A stretch of 64,000 bases of DNA from Sphagnum compactum. Its lineage: Eukaryota > Bryophyta > Sphagnopsida > Sphagnales. Of the stretch, positions 47,131-58,972 are shown piece by piece. The position numbers were made by a program, and so were the translations under genes. The notes under the pieces were generated by a model. It made no database searches, was not told the origin of the DNA, and saw only the letters and a list, made by a program, of their open reading frames with translations. Numbering within the stretch: the stretch's first letter is position 1; every line of letters begins with the position of its first letter. The stretch covers positions 8,277,495-8,341,494 of the forward strand of contig OZ234502.1 of assembly GCA_965153455.1 (NCBI GenBank). Direction: 5' to 3'.

Positions 47131-49535
47131 TTGTCTCTTTTTTCTTTAATCTAAACAAAGTGATGTTTAGTCCCAAGGCTTAACTCTTGATCAAAAACAT
47201 AAGAACTTATAAGATTTTGTAACATGGCTCCTTTTAGATTAGCCTTTTCAAAAATCCAATGCATGTTAGATTAGGAGGTTGTATGTAGATGTTATGACAA
47301 ATAAAACAAAAAAGGTTCAATCATCAAGCGTGACATTGAATGAATATCAACATAGTGCCCTTCACATTCCATCATGGTGAGTTATGATTCTCCCACAATG
47401 TCTTTGTAACTTCCAAATGGACACAACGCATTAGATTCTTAGTGAACTTCATTGCATTACATTGAACCACCGTACTTGTTAGACTACAACTACATAGTAG
47501 TTCCACTTCCAAGCGGGTTTTGTGAGTGCATATCTGCATGTTGAAGGTGTGCAAGAAAATCCTCACAAAACTCCAGGGGTGTTTTAGGGCACAAGGTCAT
47601 TAAGGAACTAATCCAATTTTACGAGAATCAATGTACTAGTGTTAGAACATTTCACCATTGGTCTGTTGTTAGAGCTGTGAAACAAGTGAAATATAAACAA
47701 GCGAAGACATTTGATAAAGTAGCCACTACTACAAATCCTGTCATTTGCAACCAATCACTATGCAACTAGCATGTAACTAGTTGTCGTTTGGAACTATTTT
47801 GGTCATGTTTGCAACTATAAATTTTGGTATTGTATATTTTCCAGTCATACGGTTGTGTGTGCAACTAACATGCAACTAAATGTGTATAACATTGACACGT
47901 GTCATAAAAATGATGGCCTATATTTATACATACTTAAATTATTATACTTAATATATTTACATAGGTTATGTATAATAATATTATGTGTTTCTAATACTAA
48001 CTTTAACCCCATGTTAACTTAGGTTAACATAAACTAACCTAAGCTAAAATAACCATGGCTAAATTAAGTTAAGCTAAACTAACCATAGTTAAACTAAGTT
48101 AGGCTAAAATAATAATGGCTAAATTATTTATGGTTAAAATAAATTAAACTATATTAATTATGGATAAAATAAATATGGCTAAATTAAATTAGGCCAAATT
48201 AATTATGGCTAAATTAAATTAGGCAAAATTATTCATGGCTAAAATAAATAAAACTAAATTAAATTAGCATGAAATAAATATGGTTAAATTAAATTAGGCC
48301 AAACAAATTATGGTTAAATTAAGTTAAGCTAAAATATTTCTGGCTAAACTAAATTATTCTAAATTAAATTAAGCTAAACCAAACCATGGTTTAAATATAT
48401 ATTGCAAGTTTTTAAATTTTATTTGTCAAATATATGTTAATATTTGTTTTGGCAAGTAAAGTTTTTTGATTTTATTTGGAATCTTTTTCACAAAATGTAA
48501 ATTTGATTAAAAAAAACATTATTCAAAATCAATTAATATGATAATATTAAAATTTATAACAAATATTCATAATTATCAATTAAATGTTTATTATAATTAT
48601 AATGATAATCAATTATATATATAATATCAATAGCTATTTATATTTAAAATTTATTATTTATGTTAAAATATTAATGTAAATAGGCTACACATTCATGGAT
48701 GTAAAGTGCCCTCCAATTATACTCCAAATGTTCACTACTTTGGGACGTTTCATTTATTGACAATTTTCTAGCCAAGAAATAGTACATGCCCATGAAGAGA
48801 CATCACCATGCACAACATTTCTTAAGGGGCCATGACTTTATTAGAGGGCAAGAAAGGATTGGAGTCTGGAGACCTTTGTCTCACTCACATGATCTACAAT
48901 TAAACTACTATACCATAGCAAGTAAATAGGTCGCGAATAATTGATTTTCTTTTTTAAAATCAGCATTTTTGAGAAATTATGAAATGGAAATAAGGTGAAT
49001 TTAAAAAGCAAAAGTACACATTAATAATTTTTTAGGATATGTGTTGAAACATATGTAAAAAATACATTAAATATTTAGCACTTTAATGCCGAACCTGCCT
49101 AACTATTACGGTAGTCATTGACCTAACAAAAGTATGTTCAAGCCATCAATTTTTGGAATAAGGGAATGGGTGTGCCTCCATGCACAAGAAGCCCGTATGG
49201 CTGATTCAACAAGGAGCATATGTGTGGTAGTCCCATGTGGGATTCATATTATAGATTACTTTCATGATTAAGGTGGCTTTGGGAACATTGTTAGGCATTA
49301 TTGTTTTCGGTCAGTTATAGGTCTATGATCAATAGGAATTGTTGAATACCATATTTTTATAGAAAGTATTGCTACAAATCTCTACAAAACAAAAATAAAA
49401 AAGGTTTGGAAAAAAAAATCTCAATAATTCAAAATACGCCTTTTTAGTGGAGAAAAAATATTTTGCATATTCATAGAAATTTTCAAATTTCTCATTCCAT
49501 GTGCTTGAAGGTAGCTGTGAATTCCCAACGGCATA
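47131..49535. other. AT-rich intergenic DNA with inverse satellite block
   Basis: At 47728 a CACTACTACAAAT sequence resembles a CACTA-type terminus, but no partner was found. About 48000-48400 is a degenerate AACCATGGCTAAATTAAGTT repeat, the reverse strand of the 25.2-26.6 kb satellite type. The rest is AT-rich without genes. Confidence 0.5.
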
Positions 49536-49674
49536 CACTAGAAGAAAAACCCCATTTTTCGACTTGTCTTAGGCAACTAAAAGTGTCTTTTGCGACTTTT
49601 GCGATAAAAAATAGTCGCAAAAGACACTTTTAGTCGCAAAAGACAAGTCAAAAAATGGGGTTTTTCTACTAGTG
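49536..49674. mobile_element. CACTA-type MITE, 139 bp, with 3-bp target duplication
   Basis: The element begins CACTAGAAGAAAAACCCCAT and ends with the reverse-complementary ATGGGGTTTTTCTACTAGTG. The inverted arms continue through GACTTGTC and AGTGTCTTTTGCGACT, so nearly the whole element can fold into a long hairpin. It is flanked on both sides by ATA (49533-49535 and 49675-49677), the 3-bp target duplication expected of En/Spm-type transposition. It has no coding capacity and depends on an outside transposase. Confidence 0.92.
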
Positions 49675-49677
49675 ATA

Positions 49678-51540
49678 TAATGGATAAATTTCCTTGTATT
49701 TCATCATTTCACCAATGCAATTATTTTTAATTTCAAAAAATCTAACCTCATATTTTTCCATTTTGTGGTGTTTTATTAAAGAAATTTTATTTACTGAAAT
49801 TGCTATAAAATTCTGGTAGAATAAAGAACCTAGTACCTATTTTGACCTTTCATGTTATACGGGCTGTGTTTAGGGATAGGATAATGGGAGCACCTCCATT
49901 TTGTAACCTAACTCCTATGACCCCATTGAAGACGGACATGTGGGGCATGCCCAAACATTTTATAGAACTGGGAGAAAATTCATAAGTGTATATTGTCATG
50001 AATATCCCTCCTAAATAAAAAGAGAAAACCTTACACCTACTCCTTAAGAGTGGGAGGGGTATTTATGCTTACTTGTAGGTGTAAGATCTTCCCACTCTCA
50101 AGAAGTAGGTGTAAGAACTGTCCTTGTCCTATGCCCCATAACTTTTGCTTCATGCTTTACAATGGATAAAGTTGAAGCAATGTTTCTTGTATAGGTAAAT
50201 TTTCGTGAATTTTTGACCTAAAAAATATGATTTTGACCTATACAAAGGAGTTTTAATGGAAAAAATTATCCAAATTCACCATGTTTTTAAGGTTTTTTAG
50301 TTTTCAAATTTCAAGATTTTTATGATAAGTTCCAATAGGTAGCCAAGAATATAGAAGGATTTGGTTTTTTTTCTACTTTCATATTTCATATGCAGCCAAA
50401 TCTGGCTAAATTGTTTTGTGAATGATTGCCACTTTGGCTACATCACAAAATCCTTAAAAGACACCCTGAGCCGAAGGGCGGGGAGACAATCCCAGAATGT
50501 GGGGTTAGAGTCAACTATTGCTTCATGCTATGCCACTTAGTTTGAAAATGCCCCCACCACTGGGGTTCTACCCTACAATATTAGTCCTAATCAAGGGATG
50601 GTGTTGGAAAAAATGTCACTTTGTGGTCTATTATAATTTATTGATGGAAAAGCGTACCTAGTTCAAGTGCATGGGTTATACCTATAACCTTAGAGCATTT
50701 CAGTTCACACATTTTGAATTTTTTTACTTAACCATTGTCCAATGTTTTTTTGACTTGGTTTTTTGGGGGCTGGGTGGGAAGGGGTGGTTGTGATAATTAG
50801 GCAAGATGGTTTGAATCTTTGAGTGTATGGAGTTGTCAACATTGGGAACTTGCTCTTCTAGCACAGGTTGTGTTTGTTGCCTTTCCTTGCACAAAGCATG
50901 TTATTGGAAGTCACCATTGAATTGCAATGACACCAAGAAGGGTAAACTAGTTGTGTCTAAACAATTAACATCTTTGTGGTATGAGTATTCTTATTTCCCA
51001 AAACATTTTCTTGTTTGGTTTATTGTAACATATTGATTGTTAAAATCCATGTTCTATAATGTGGAACATTGTAAAAAAAGTAGAAAACAATCAACTTTAT
51101 GTACCCTTTAACCCCCTTAAAGCTAAATTCAATCTAACCATGTAAGTGGCCAAAATTATAGTTGTCATATCACAAATTTGATCTCACAAATCCCCTAAAG
51201 TGAAAGTAAAAAATGTTATTGTTGCTCGGTGGGGAGTTTCGCAAAATTAAGTGCATAGGAGTTTGACTCAAGAAATGTAAGAAATAGTTTGCCACAAGAG
51301 CATGAATCTCCATTGTTTGAATGTCAAAGCATGGTGCGCATTTTTTGATTCCTCTTTGCAATGAAATTTTTCATTTGTTATAGGAAAAACATAAAAATGG
51401 TTCACATTTGTCCCAAGTTTAACCAAAACAATCATGCATTTTCACAAGATTATAACAAATCATTCTTAGGACATTTGGTTAAGATTTTTGCATACACCAA
51501 AAGGAGTTTAAATATATAATTATGTAGTTCTTAATTGTCA
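49678..51540. other. Intergenic DNA with a hairpin and a dispersed repeat copy
   Basis: About 50250-50460 is the second copy of the repeat seen at about 13960-14175 (GCCAAATCTGGCTAAATTGT, then GATTGCCACTTTGGCTACAT). No gene is supported; frames up to 69 codons have no motif. Confidence 0.5.
50030..50115. repeat. Foldback with 26-bp arms
   Basis: CTTACACCTACTCCTTAAGA (50030-50055, arm continuing GTGGGA) pairs with TCCCACTCTCAAGAAGTAGG (50090-50115, continuing TGTAAG) with three mismatches. The loop holds another TGTAGGTGTAAG, so alternative pairing is possible. Confidence 0.75.
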
Positions 51541-51541
51541 T

Positions 51542-51640
51542 TGTTGCCAAGGTGGTAAGGTAAAGGACATGCCTTTCTAGGCAAACCTTTAAATGAGAGG
51601 ATTCGTGTAATCGGGGCCCAAGTTCGAGCCACCATGGTGG
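51542..51640 (+). mobile_element. tRNA-like head of a SINE-type element
   Basis: TTGCCAAGGTGGTAAGG fits a box A and AGTTCGAGCCACC fits a box B of a polymerase III promoter, about 70 bp apart as in tRNAs with a long variable arm. It does not fold into a full functional tRNA. The following 300 bp (to about 51960) has no coding sequence and could be the SINE body, though no 3' tail or flanking duplication was identified. Confidence 0.45.
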
Positions 51641-51984
51641 CCTTCATGGCAGATTCGGTTGTGATTCTAAGTCTTGGTCTAGGTTGAACTCTCGGTTTGA
51701 TAGCACTCATGAGCAGCATACGTGTTGGTGAATGATGGTTTGAAGAAGGGTTTGAAGAGTTGTCCTTGGCATGCTAAGTCTTTGAACTAGACACAAGTCT
51801 ACAATTAGGCCATCAGATGGGAGATCGTAATCCCGAGCGAAAAGGCCTTGTACCACTTGAGAAGTCCACAGTAGGTTAAATCCCATTCATCTAAAAATGG
51901 AATTGTTGGAGTTCACCCCAGGGGATGGAGTGGGCTCCCTAGCCTATTATGTGTAAACCTTCAACCAAATGTTGATTTTAGTCC

Positions 51985-53745
51985 ACTTAGAAAAGGAGTT
52001 TGGCAAAAAACTAGATTTCCTTCATGGATTGAAACTTTGGGTTTAGAAGATCGTTTATCAAAAGATTGACATCCTGGACATTTGCTAAGGTTTGATGAAA
52101 ATGGTGGAATGCATGGAGGATGAAGGCTTTCCACACCACAAGGGTGAAACCAAAAGCAAACTCTCCTATAAACATAATGTTGGTTCGATTAGTGGAAATA
52201 AAGGCCAAAACAAGCAAAAATGGGGCCATGGTAAGTTAGGGTTTCATGATGATATGGAAAAATTTTAGGGCAAAGAATTAGCAATAAAGAAGGCAAAGTT
52301 GAACCTTGCAAAGGTGGAGTGTTTCAATTGTGACAATCAAGGGCATTTGGCGAAAGATTGTCCCAAGTTGCTTCAAATAAATGATTGCATTTTTCAAGGA
52401 AAGAAATTCGTGGTTGAAATAAGGACCAACAAAAATGAAACCTTCAATTTATTAAATTGAGATGTAAGATAAATAACAAATTGGTGTGTTGTTTTTTAGA
52501 TTTAGGAACGACAAATTCATTCATGACTTTACAGGAAGTGGAACGATTAAACTTCAAGATCATACTACTAACAGACCCCATAATGGTGCATTTGGCACAA
52601 GGCATATTTAGACCTTCGCTTGGCGTAATGTTAAATGTCAAGATGTTTTGCCGTAAGGGAGTGTAATTTTTCGAGAGTTTCACCCGATGTGAGTTAGATA
52701 ATTTTGATTTAATTCTAATGAACACATTTTGGATGTTTATGAAGTAGACATCCTCCACAACAAAATTAAAGTGAGAGTTCATGCCAAAATTGGCTTTAAA
52801 TCAGTAAATTTAGATGTGGAATATAATTATGCATTGGCAAAAGTAGAAGTTAGCTTGGTTGCTTTGGCTAAAGAATTAAAATTGCCTAGTTTTGTAATTT
52901 TGATGTCTTTGATAGACTCCCAATGGGAACTAAAGCCACAAGGGGCAAAGCAGCCTCTTCATTGTATTTTGAATTCACTCAATAAATTTTCAAAGGTTCT
53001 AATGGATGAACATTTCGATTCTCTTCCACCTTACATACAAGTGGACCATAAGAAAGAAAAGGTGCCTAATTTAGCCTTGTCACCCAAAGCACGTATAGGC
53101 TAAACCAAAGGGAATTGGGAAAATTAGAAAAACAATTAAACAACCTTTTCAATTAAGGGTATATTCAGCAAAACAAGTTGTTTTATGGGGCATTGGTTAT
53201 GTTTGTTGATTAAAAACACAACAAGTTGAAAATGTGCATTGACTACTATGCCTTAAACAAAATAACCATTAAAAATAATTATCCTGTGCTTCGGATTGAT
53301 GATTTGTTGGATCGACTCAATGGGACCAAATATTTAGCCGAACTGATCTCACGTTGGGGTACTATCAAATGCACATTATGGATGAAAACGTTGAAAAACA
53401 GATGTGAGAACCAAATATGGCTCATATGGGTTTTTGGTGATGCCATTCAAGTTATCCAATGCCCCATCGACGTTTATGACCCTCATAAACTCTAATTAAC
53501 ACGAGAAGTTGGATTGCTTTGTGATTTATATTGATGATATCTTGAGGTATTTTACGATCGCTAGAAAACATGTAGAACATTTAGAATATGTTTTGAGTAA
53601 GTTTCAACAAAACAAATTATTTACCAATAGAACGAAAAGTGAGTTTACATAGGAAAAGATGGATTTGTTGGGACTTGTTATGAAGGGAAGGAATGAGGCT
53701 TGACCCTAAAAAATTGGAAGCCATCAAAGACTTGAAGAAGTTAAA
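51985..53745 (+). pseudogene. Ty3/gypsy retrotransposon remnant (gag-pol part)
   Basis: In order on the plus strand are: a gag end with a perfect CX2CX4HX4C zinc knuckle (CFNCDNQGHLAKDC, 52320-52361); a protease start in another frame (LDLGTTNSF, the usual serine replaced by leucine); the linker before reverse transcriptase with LPPYIQVDHKKEKVP; reverse transcriptase MCIDYYALNKITIKNNYP at 53229 onward and the catalytic YIDD at 53527-53538; and downstream HVEHLEYVLSKFQQNKLFTN and LDPKKLEAIKDLKKLK. Several frameshifts and stops separate the parts, and RNase H, integrase and LTRs were not found. Dead and truncated. Confidence 0.88.
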
Positions 53746-55020
53746 AATGTGTCAATTTTTAAAATCTCAATTCTACATACAAATACATGTTTGAAAATTG
53801 TGTTCAATAGATTACATAGCTTCATTTTTTGCTACCAATGGAAACAAGTATGGGAAAATGGTGATTCATGAGCTTTTCAATGTGTTGTTGATAATAGATC
53901 ACAATCTTACATTATAACGTACAAAATACATTTCAAATTTTTACATGTAACAAGAACGGAATAATATACAACACATGAACATTGCATGCAAACATGTATG
54001 GGTTTCCATTTAATTATTGCAACATTGATGGAAGTTGGAAGTTACGAAAGTTTTGCAAAGATGGATTGTCATTGTCATGATCTCTTTTGGTAAAATCATG
54101 CATTTCTATAAGTCTAATTTGCTTGCAATTTTGTATTGCACAGAAACATGGTTACCTTCATGTCACCTTTCAAACCAAAAACCAACATCATAGCACAAAT
54201 GAAAATATAAACTTAAGAAAAGAAAAAGGAAAGGTTGAAAATAAACAATGTAAGGAGTGTAAAACCTTGAAAATAGAAAAGAAGAGGGTTAAAAAATCCC
54301 TAAACAAATTGTATAAACCATCAAAATTTGAAAGAGGTTTTCGTGATACATGTGCTCTTTACTTAGGTGAAGTAGGATTGGTGATAGGTGAGACTTAAGG
54401 AGAGAATATGTGTTCCTAGTTATTATTGGTGAATACATACACCATATACTCTACGAAAGAAGCCATTAGTTAGAAAGGGCCTCTTGAGATTTTCACCAAT
54501 AGCCTAAGGCACTTTTGACGTTTATATGAAAAGCCACCCACTTGTCTAAAATTTGCCATCATTATTTGATAGAGTTGGATGAAGTATTACATGATAGAAA
54601 TAATGTGTCAATTCTTTAAATCTCACGCTCATAGACTTAGTCTTAGAAAGACAAGGATGGGGGACTAAATGCATCTGAGCACTAGTGTATAAATGTGGGT
54701 TTGTCTCCGGTAGTTTATATGGAAACTTGCCAAAATAGAAACTTCTATTTTGTCTTGCCTGGTGAAGTTTCACTTTTTTTTTTCTTTTTTTTGGGGTGTG
54801 ATGGGCCAATCAAAATGGCTCATGTTGACCAAAAAAAGAGAAAAGTTAAACTTGGGAGGCACCCGAATCTAATTAACAAAAACTTGACTTTGTCCCCAAA
54901 TATCTGTCCCTAGCATTAGCCTATGCCAAAAATCATAAATTACACTTTCCAAAGTCGAAATTCCAGACTTCCCAAAACTCATTGGTGTGCCACATGATGT
55001 CTTTGCTGCACACCAGCGGA
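53746..55020. other. Intergenic DNA, nothing recognised
   Basis: A Lys-rich 103-codon frame at 54087-54398 shows no motif. A T-run is present at 54774-54793. No retrotransposon 3' parts were seen downstream of the reverse transcriptase. Confidence 0.4.
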
Positions 55021-55303
55021 AAAAATTAAACAGGCAAAAGGAAATGAATGCACTCAGTTTAAAAGTACGGCAGCCTGAGCCTTCCCATTGGCTGCATGAC
55101 ATTCCTATTTCCGATAAAACCCTACTACGTACAAAGAGCAGCAAATATTAAACAGGCCAAAGGAAATGAATGCACTCAGTTGAAAAGTACGGCAGCCTGA
55201 GCCATTGGCTGCATGACAACCCTATTTCCAATAAAACCCTACTACGTACTGGGTCAAAGAGCAGCAAATATTAAACAGGCCAAAGGAAATGAATGCACTC
55301 AGT
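55021..55303. repeat. Three direct copies of an AGGCCAAAGGAAATGAATGC repeat
   Basis: Copies start at about 55025, 55143 and 55266, each reading ATTAAACAGGCCAAAGGAAA, then TGAATGCACTCAGTT; the first two go on to AAAAGTACGGCAGCCTGAGCC. The spacing is about 120 bp, so this is a short tandem array of a dispersed family with further copies to 57.36 kb. Confidence 0.85.
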
Positions 55304-55377
55304 TGAAAACTACTGCTGATGCAGCAGTCAGAAATTTGTGCTGACTGCATTCATTTCCTTCGGCCTGTTTAATATTT
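55266..55377. repeat. Compound hairpin, 37-bp arms
   Basis: AAATATTAAACAGGCCAAAG and the rest of the left arm (55266-55302) face the near-complementary right arm (55341-55377) ending GGCCTGTTTAATATTT. The 38-bp loop contains a second palindrome, ACTGCTG-ATG-CAGCAGT. It arises from one direct and one inverted copy of the same repeat. Confidence 0.85.
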
Positions 55378-56771
55378 TCCGTAGGTACCCACCTGAGTGC
55401 ATTTCATTATTATTACCGTGGCCTAGGGTCAGTTTAGGGTACCCAGTGAAGTAAGTGATTTGGTGATCTTGCACAATAGGACTTAGTCAAATTTGGTCAG
55501 AAGTAAAAGAGGTGAGCAGAAGAAGTTGGACTCCCATTATAAACTAGCTACTGGTTGGGAGCCTATTGTCTAAATAAGGTGATTTCACACTTGTTTTCCT
55601 CATGATGTGAGGACTTCAGCCCACTTTTTTTTCAAGAAAAACACTTTCCATATTTTGCTCCCACTTTTTTTTTCTCCACAAGTTGCAAAAAGTCACCTCA
55701 GAAAAAAGCGTTCCTTCTTATTTGTTAGAACCAATGTTTGCTGGTTGTTCATTTTTCAGAGAACCTCTGATCAAGGTTTTGACACTTTAAAAAGTTCAAT
55801 GGTTTTCCAGGTGTGGGTCTGAGCTATTCTTTCAGTTTTGGAATCATTTTTCAAATTCAATAACCTCCAGGCCCGATTTGCAAACAGGGTCCAGTTCCAT
55901 GACACATTACACACTATTTGAGATTGAAAATTGTTTAGGTATGAAATCTTATAACAAATTAAACTTGGAATCCTAAAGGTACCAAGTTTGACAACAAATT
56001 GGAACGAAATATTTAATTATAAAAAATTCAAAACAATTCATGTTTCTTACCTAAAGAACCTTACCCTCTTTTGGAAAACACTTATTCACGAATGCGATTC
56101 TAAAAAAAGGTTAGTTCCATGGTCTGGTCTTAAGTGTCGATTCCATCAAAGGGGAGTGATTCGAGTCCAGGTCACAACAACCTTACCCATAACCTCTGAA
56201 TTTAACACTTAAATCAGAATGACCTGCTAACACTAGTTAGAGCCTTGGAAAAAAATATTAGAGTAAAACTAGAGCAAAGTATTATTATGTGCAAACTTTC
56301 ATCTGCCTAAGAGTAGGTCATTTGTTTCCATGGTGAACTTTATGGAAAATGTGAACTCCTGCCTTAGTTACCAAATAGCATCGATATTTGCTCCACAAAA
56401 GGCCCAGGAGGGCATTACCAAAAAAGAGCTTGGATTCGCCTTTCAGGAATGCCTTGGCCCAAGCAGGCTTTACCCTGCATGAAATGTTGTAATATATTGT
56501 GTATACAACCCCATCGTGTGACAGAAAATAAATAATATAAGTTAGACCTAAATAATATTATTATCAAACTGTTATTGACTGTGCGTACTTATCTATAGTG
56601 TATATTTATTAATTAGTTGAGGTGCCGCCCAAAAATTTTCCAACTTGAAGAGAATTAGTAGGGGGAAATTGAAGGTGCCTGTGGGTGCTGGTTCAATCCT
56701 GGCCCAATCTGGCTAAGCCTGACCTGACTCCTAGAGGGAAGGGAAATAGTGTTTGGAGGTGGAAAGTGAGA

Positions 56772-56890
56772 CAAATGGGCAGACTGGAGCAAATATTTTC
56801 CATGAGCGAAAATATTACACAGGCCAAAGGAAATGAATGCAGTCAGTACAAAAGTACTGCTGCTATTTTTTCGTCCAGTCTGCCCATTTG
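56772..56890. mobile_element. Foldback element, 17-bp perfect terminal inverted repeats
   Basis: CAAATGGGCAGACTGGA (56772-56788) and TCCAGTCTGCCCATTTG (56874-56890) are exact reverse complements. Inside lies another copy of AGGCCAAAGGAAATGAATGC followed by AGTCAGTACAAAAGTACTGCTGC. A further GGGCAGACTGGA occurs at 57090. Possible small nonautonomous element; no target duplication was confirmed. Confidence 0.7.
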
Positions 56891-57117
56891 CCCCATCCAT
56901 ATTTCCTCAAGTGACAGCCAGGCATGTTTTGCACTCATAACCTCATTTAATATGGCATGTTTTGATTGTAACCTCACATAACATGCTAAGTAATCGGTTA
57001 CATATCACTTTATACCCCCAGTGTGTTCATAACGTGCATAACATGGACTAAAAACATGCCTAGGCACGACAAGGTGAAAATAAACCGGGCAATTGGGCAG
57101 ACTGGAGGAAAAAATCG

Positions 57118-57360
57118 CAGCAGTACTTTTGTACCGAGTGCAGTCATTTCCTTTGGCCTGTTTAATATTTTCCACCCTTCCCCACCAGAAGAAAATAGTA
57201 CCCAGAAGAAAAGAATGACCCCACAACTTCCAGGAGGTTAACCCCAGCATCAAAACTCAAGAGGACAAAACCTACCACCATTAAAGTACTGCTGCTGCTG
57301 CAGTACTTTTGTACTGTCGGCATTCATTTCCTTTGGCCTGCTTAATATTTTCCGTGGAAG
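57118..57360. repeat. Two inverted copies of the AGGCCAAAGG repeat
   Basis: GCAGTACTTTTGTAC followed by CATTTCCTTTGGCCTG.TTAAT occurs at about 57118-57172 and about 57300-57352, opposite in orientation to the copies at 55.0-55.3 and 56.82 kb. Confidence 0.85.
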
Positions 57361-57589
57361 ATCTCCAACTCACTTATTTGACGGTGTACGCTCTACTGAT
57401 CCTAGGCCACGGTAATAATAATGAAATGCAGTCAAGTGGGTACCTACTGACTAACAGCTACCTACCATTTAATAGAGGGAGCCACAGAAGGTGCTGTCCT
57501 AAAGAAACTTCAAGGACCTTCCAACCAGCGTTTTTTTTGGTGGCGAAATTTCGCCACTTGGGCACGAAAAAAAAAGGGCTGATGACTGT

Positions 57590-57800
57590 AACAAAGAGAA
57601 TTTTGGGAATTAAAAAAAAATAGCCTTATCTTGAGGAAAAGAAGCTCGAAGTCGTCAGATTTAGACAGTGTATTGCTGTACGTCGCCAGAATTAGGCAGG
57701 ATTCCGAATAAATCCACTTGCCCAATAGGACAGTCACCACGTACTGCTAATTAATGCTGAGGATCCTAGCCAGTGCACCTACATGATGAATTTGAAAAAT
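57590..57800 (+). repeat. Dispersed repeat of about 210 bp, younger copy
   Basis: Partner of 28070-28310. It keeps CG dinucleotides (GTCGTCAGATT, TACGTCGCCAGAATT) that are TG or CA in the other copy. Overlapping frames here have no motif. Confidence 0.7.
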
Positions 57801-58611
57801 AACCCTGCTTCCAACCAAAGAAAAACAAACAAGAAAGAAAACAAACCCTAAAACAAAGGCAATGCTTCACTGGAAATGAATATTGTGGCAAATCTGGATA
57901 TAAACCAGATATGAAGTAGAAATCAAGTAATCCTGTAGGTGAGCCGGGATAGGGGAGGAGTACGAAACAAACCATAGTGATAAAGAGCATGCCCATTCTC
58001 TTAAGTACCGGATTTTGTCCTCCCACTGTTTGGAGAACGCAGATTAAGTTAAATTATGCTCCTTACCAGCGTCTTTTTTCCAATTTTGTCATGTAAAGGT
58101 GGTGATCACCTCTAAGATGATTTAGCTAGATTTGGCGATTAAAAACTTGAAATAATTTTTTCGTAGCCTCCTTTTGTATTTTTGACGCCCAATCAGAACT
58201 TAGTGTAGCATTTGGCAATTTTTTTAAAATTTTGGAATTTTGGCGACTTAAGTAATTAAAAAAACACCTTAATTTCGCCAGTTTGAAAAAAAAATCCGCT
58301 ATTCAACAGATTTTTCGCCCCAAAAAAAAATCAGTCGTCCTCCACCATGACATATTACTATATTGTTAAATTATGGATTGAAGACAACGACATGTTAAGT
58401 AGTGATGACTTTTTGATGACATTTATGCAATTTAAGAACTCTCAAAAGTGGCAATCTTCCCTCATAATCCTTTATGTCTTCTTAATGGGTTCCTCAAAGG
58501 CCTACCCATCACAAGCTTGTCTACCGAACCATACTGGGGACTTGCTTTCATGAGCGGTAACATGAATCAGATGTCGAAAGCTGAAGTTTTGTCAAGTTGG
58601 GTGGCGTGTAA
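57801..58611. other. Intergenic DNA upstream of copy B
   Basis: No gene. About 58075-58140 holds a reversed, diverged copy of the repeat at 14.1 and 50.4 kb. TTTTCGCC and TTTGGCGA motifs recur at 58120-58320. Confidence 0.4.
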
Positions 58612-58711
58612 TTTTAAATAATTTAAATAACATACAAAGCCTGAAGTGCAGGAAAAATCACACCCACCAATTCAGTGAATTATCTGACGAAGAAGTGTGG
58701 GCTTCTTTACA

Positions 58712-58763
58712 GTGTGTGCTCAATTGTGTTGCCATTGCCTAGGCAACACAATTGTGTAGACAC
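58712..58763. promoter_or_regulatory. Palindrome upstream of copy B TATA box (one arm mutated)
   Basis: The left arm GTGTGTGCTCAATTGTGTT is identical to copy A. The loop contains CCTAGG. The right arm starts AACACAATTG, then differs at several of its last nine positions. It lies about 25 bp upstream of the TATA box. Confidence 0.7.
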
Positions 58764-58787
58764 GACAGAATATGCCATTTTTTTTCC

Positions 58788-58795
58788 TATAATAA
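58788..58795 (+). promoter_or_regulatory. TATA box of ankyrin-PGG copy B
   Basis: TATAATAA lies 185 bp upstream of the ATG at 58973. It is conserved in sequence and position with copy A. Transcription would be expected to begin about 30 bp downstream. Confidence 0.65.
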
Positions 58796-58972
58796 GCAGG
58801 TCTGCCTCCTTCCACCCGCGTTCATAGTTTACTTGCCTTACTTGCACGTTCTGCCCAGAGCCTTCCCTCTCCTCCTCCTACTATCGTTCTGTTCACGTCA
58901 AGGAACGTCACCAGATTCTCAAGCTTGCTTTGACAGGGTCTAGAAGGATTCAGAGTTCGCCTAGTGGTGAAG

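Noticed and set aside
51985-53745. Intact retrotransposon
   Set aside because: Frames switch repeatedly with stops; no LTRs, RNase H or integrase were found.
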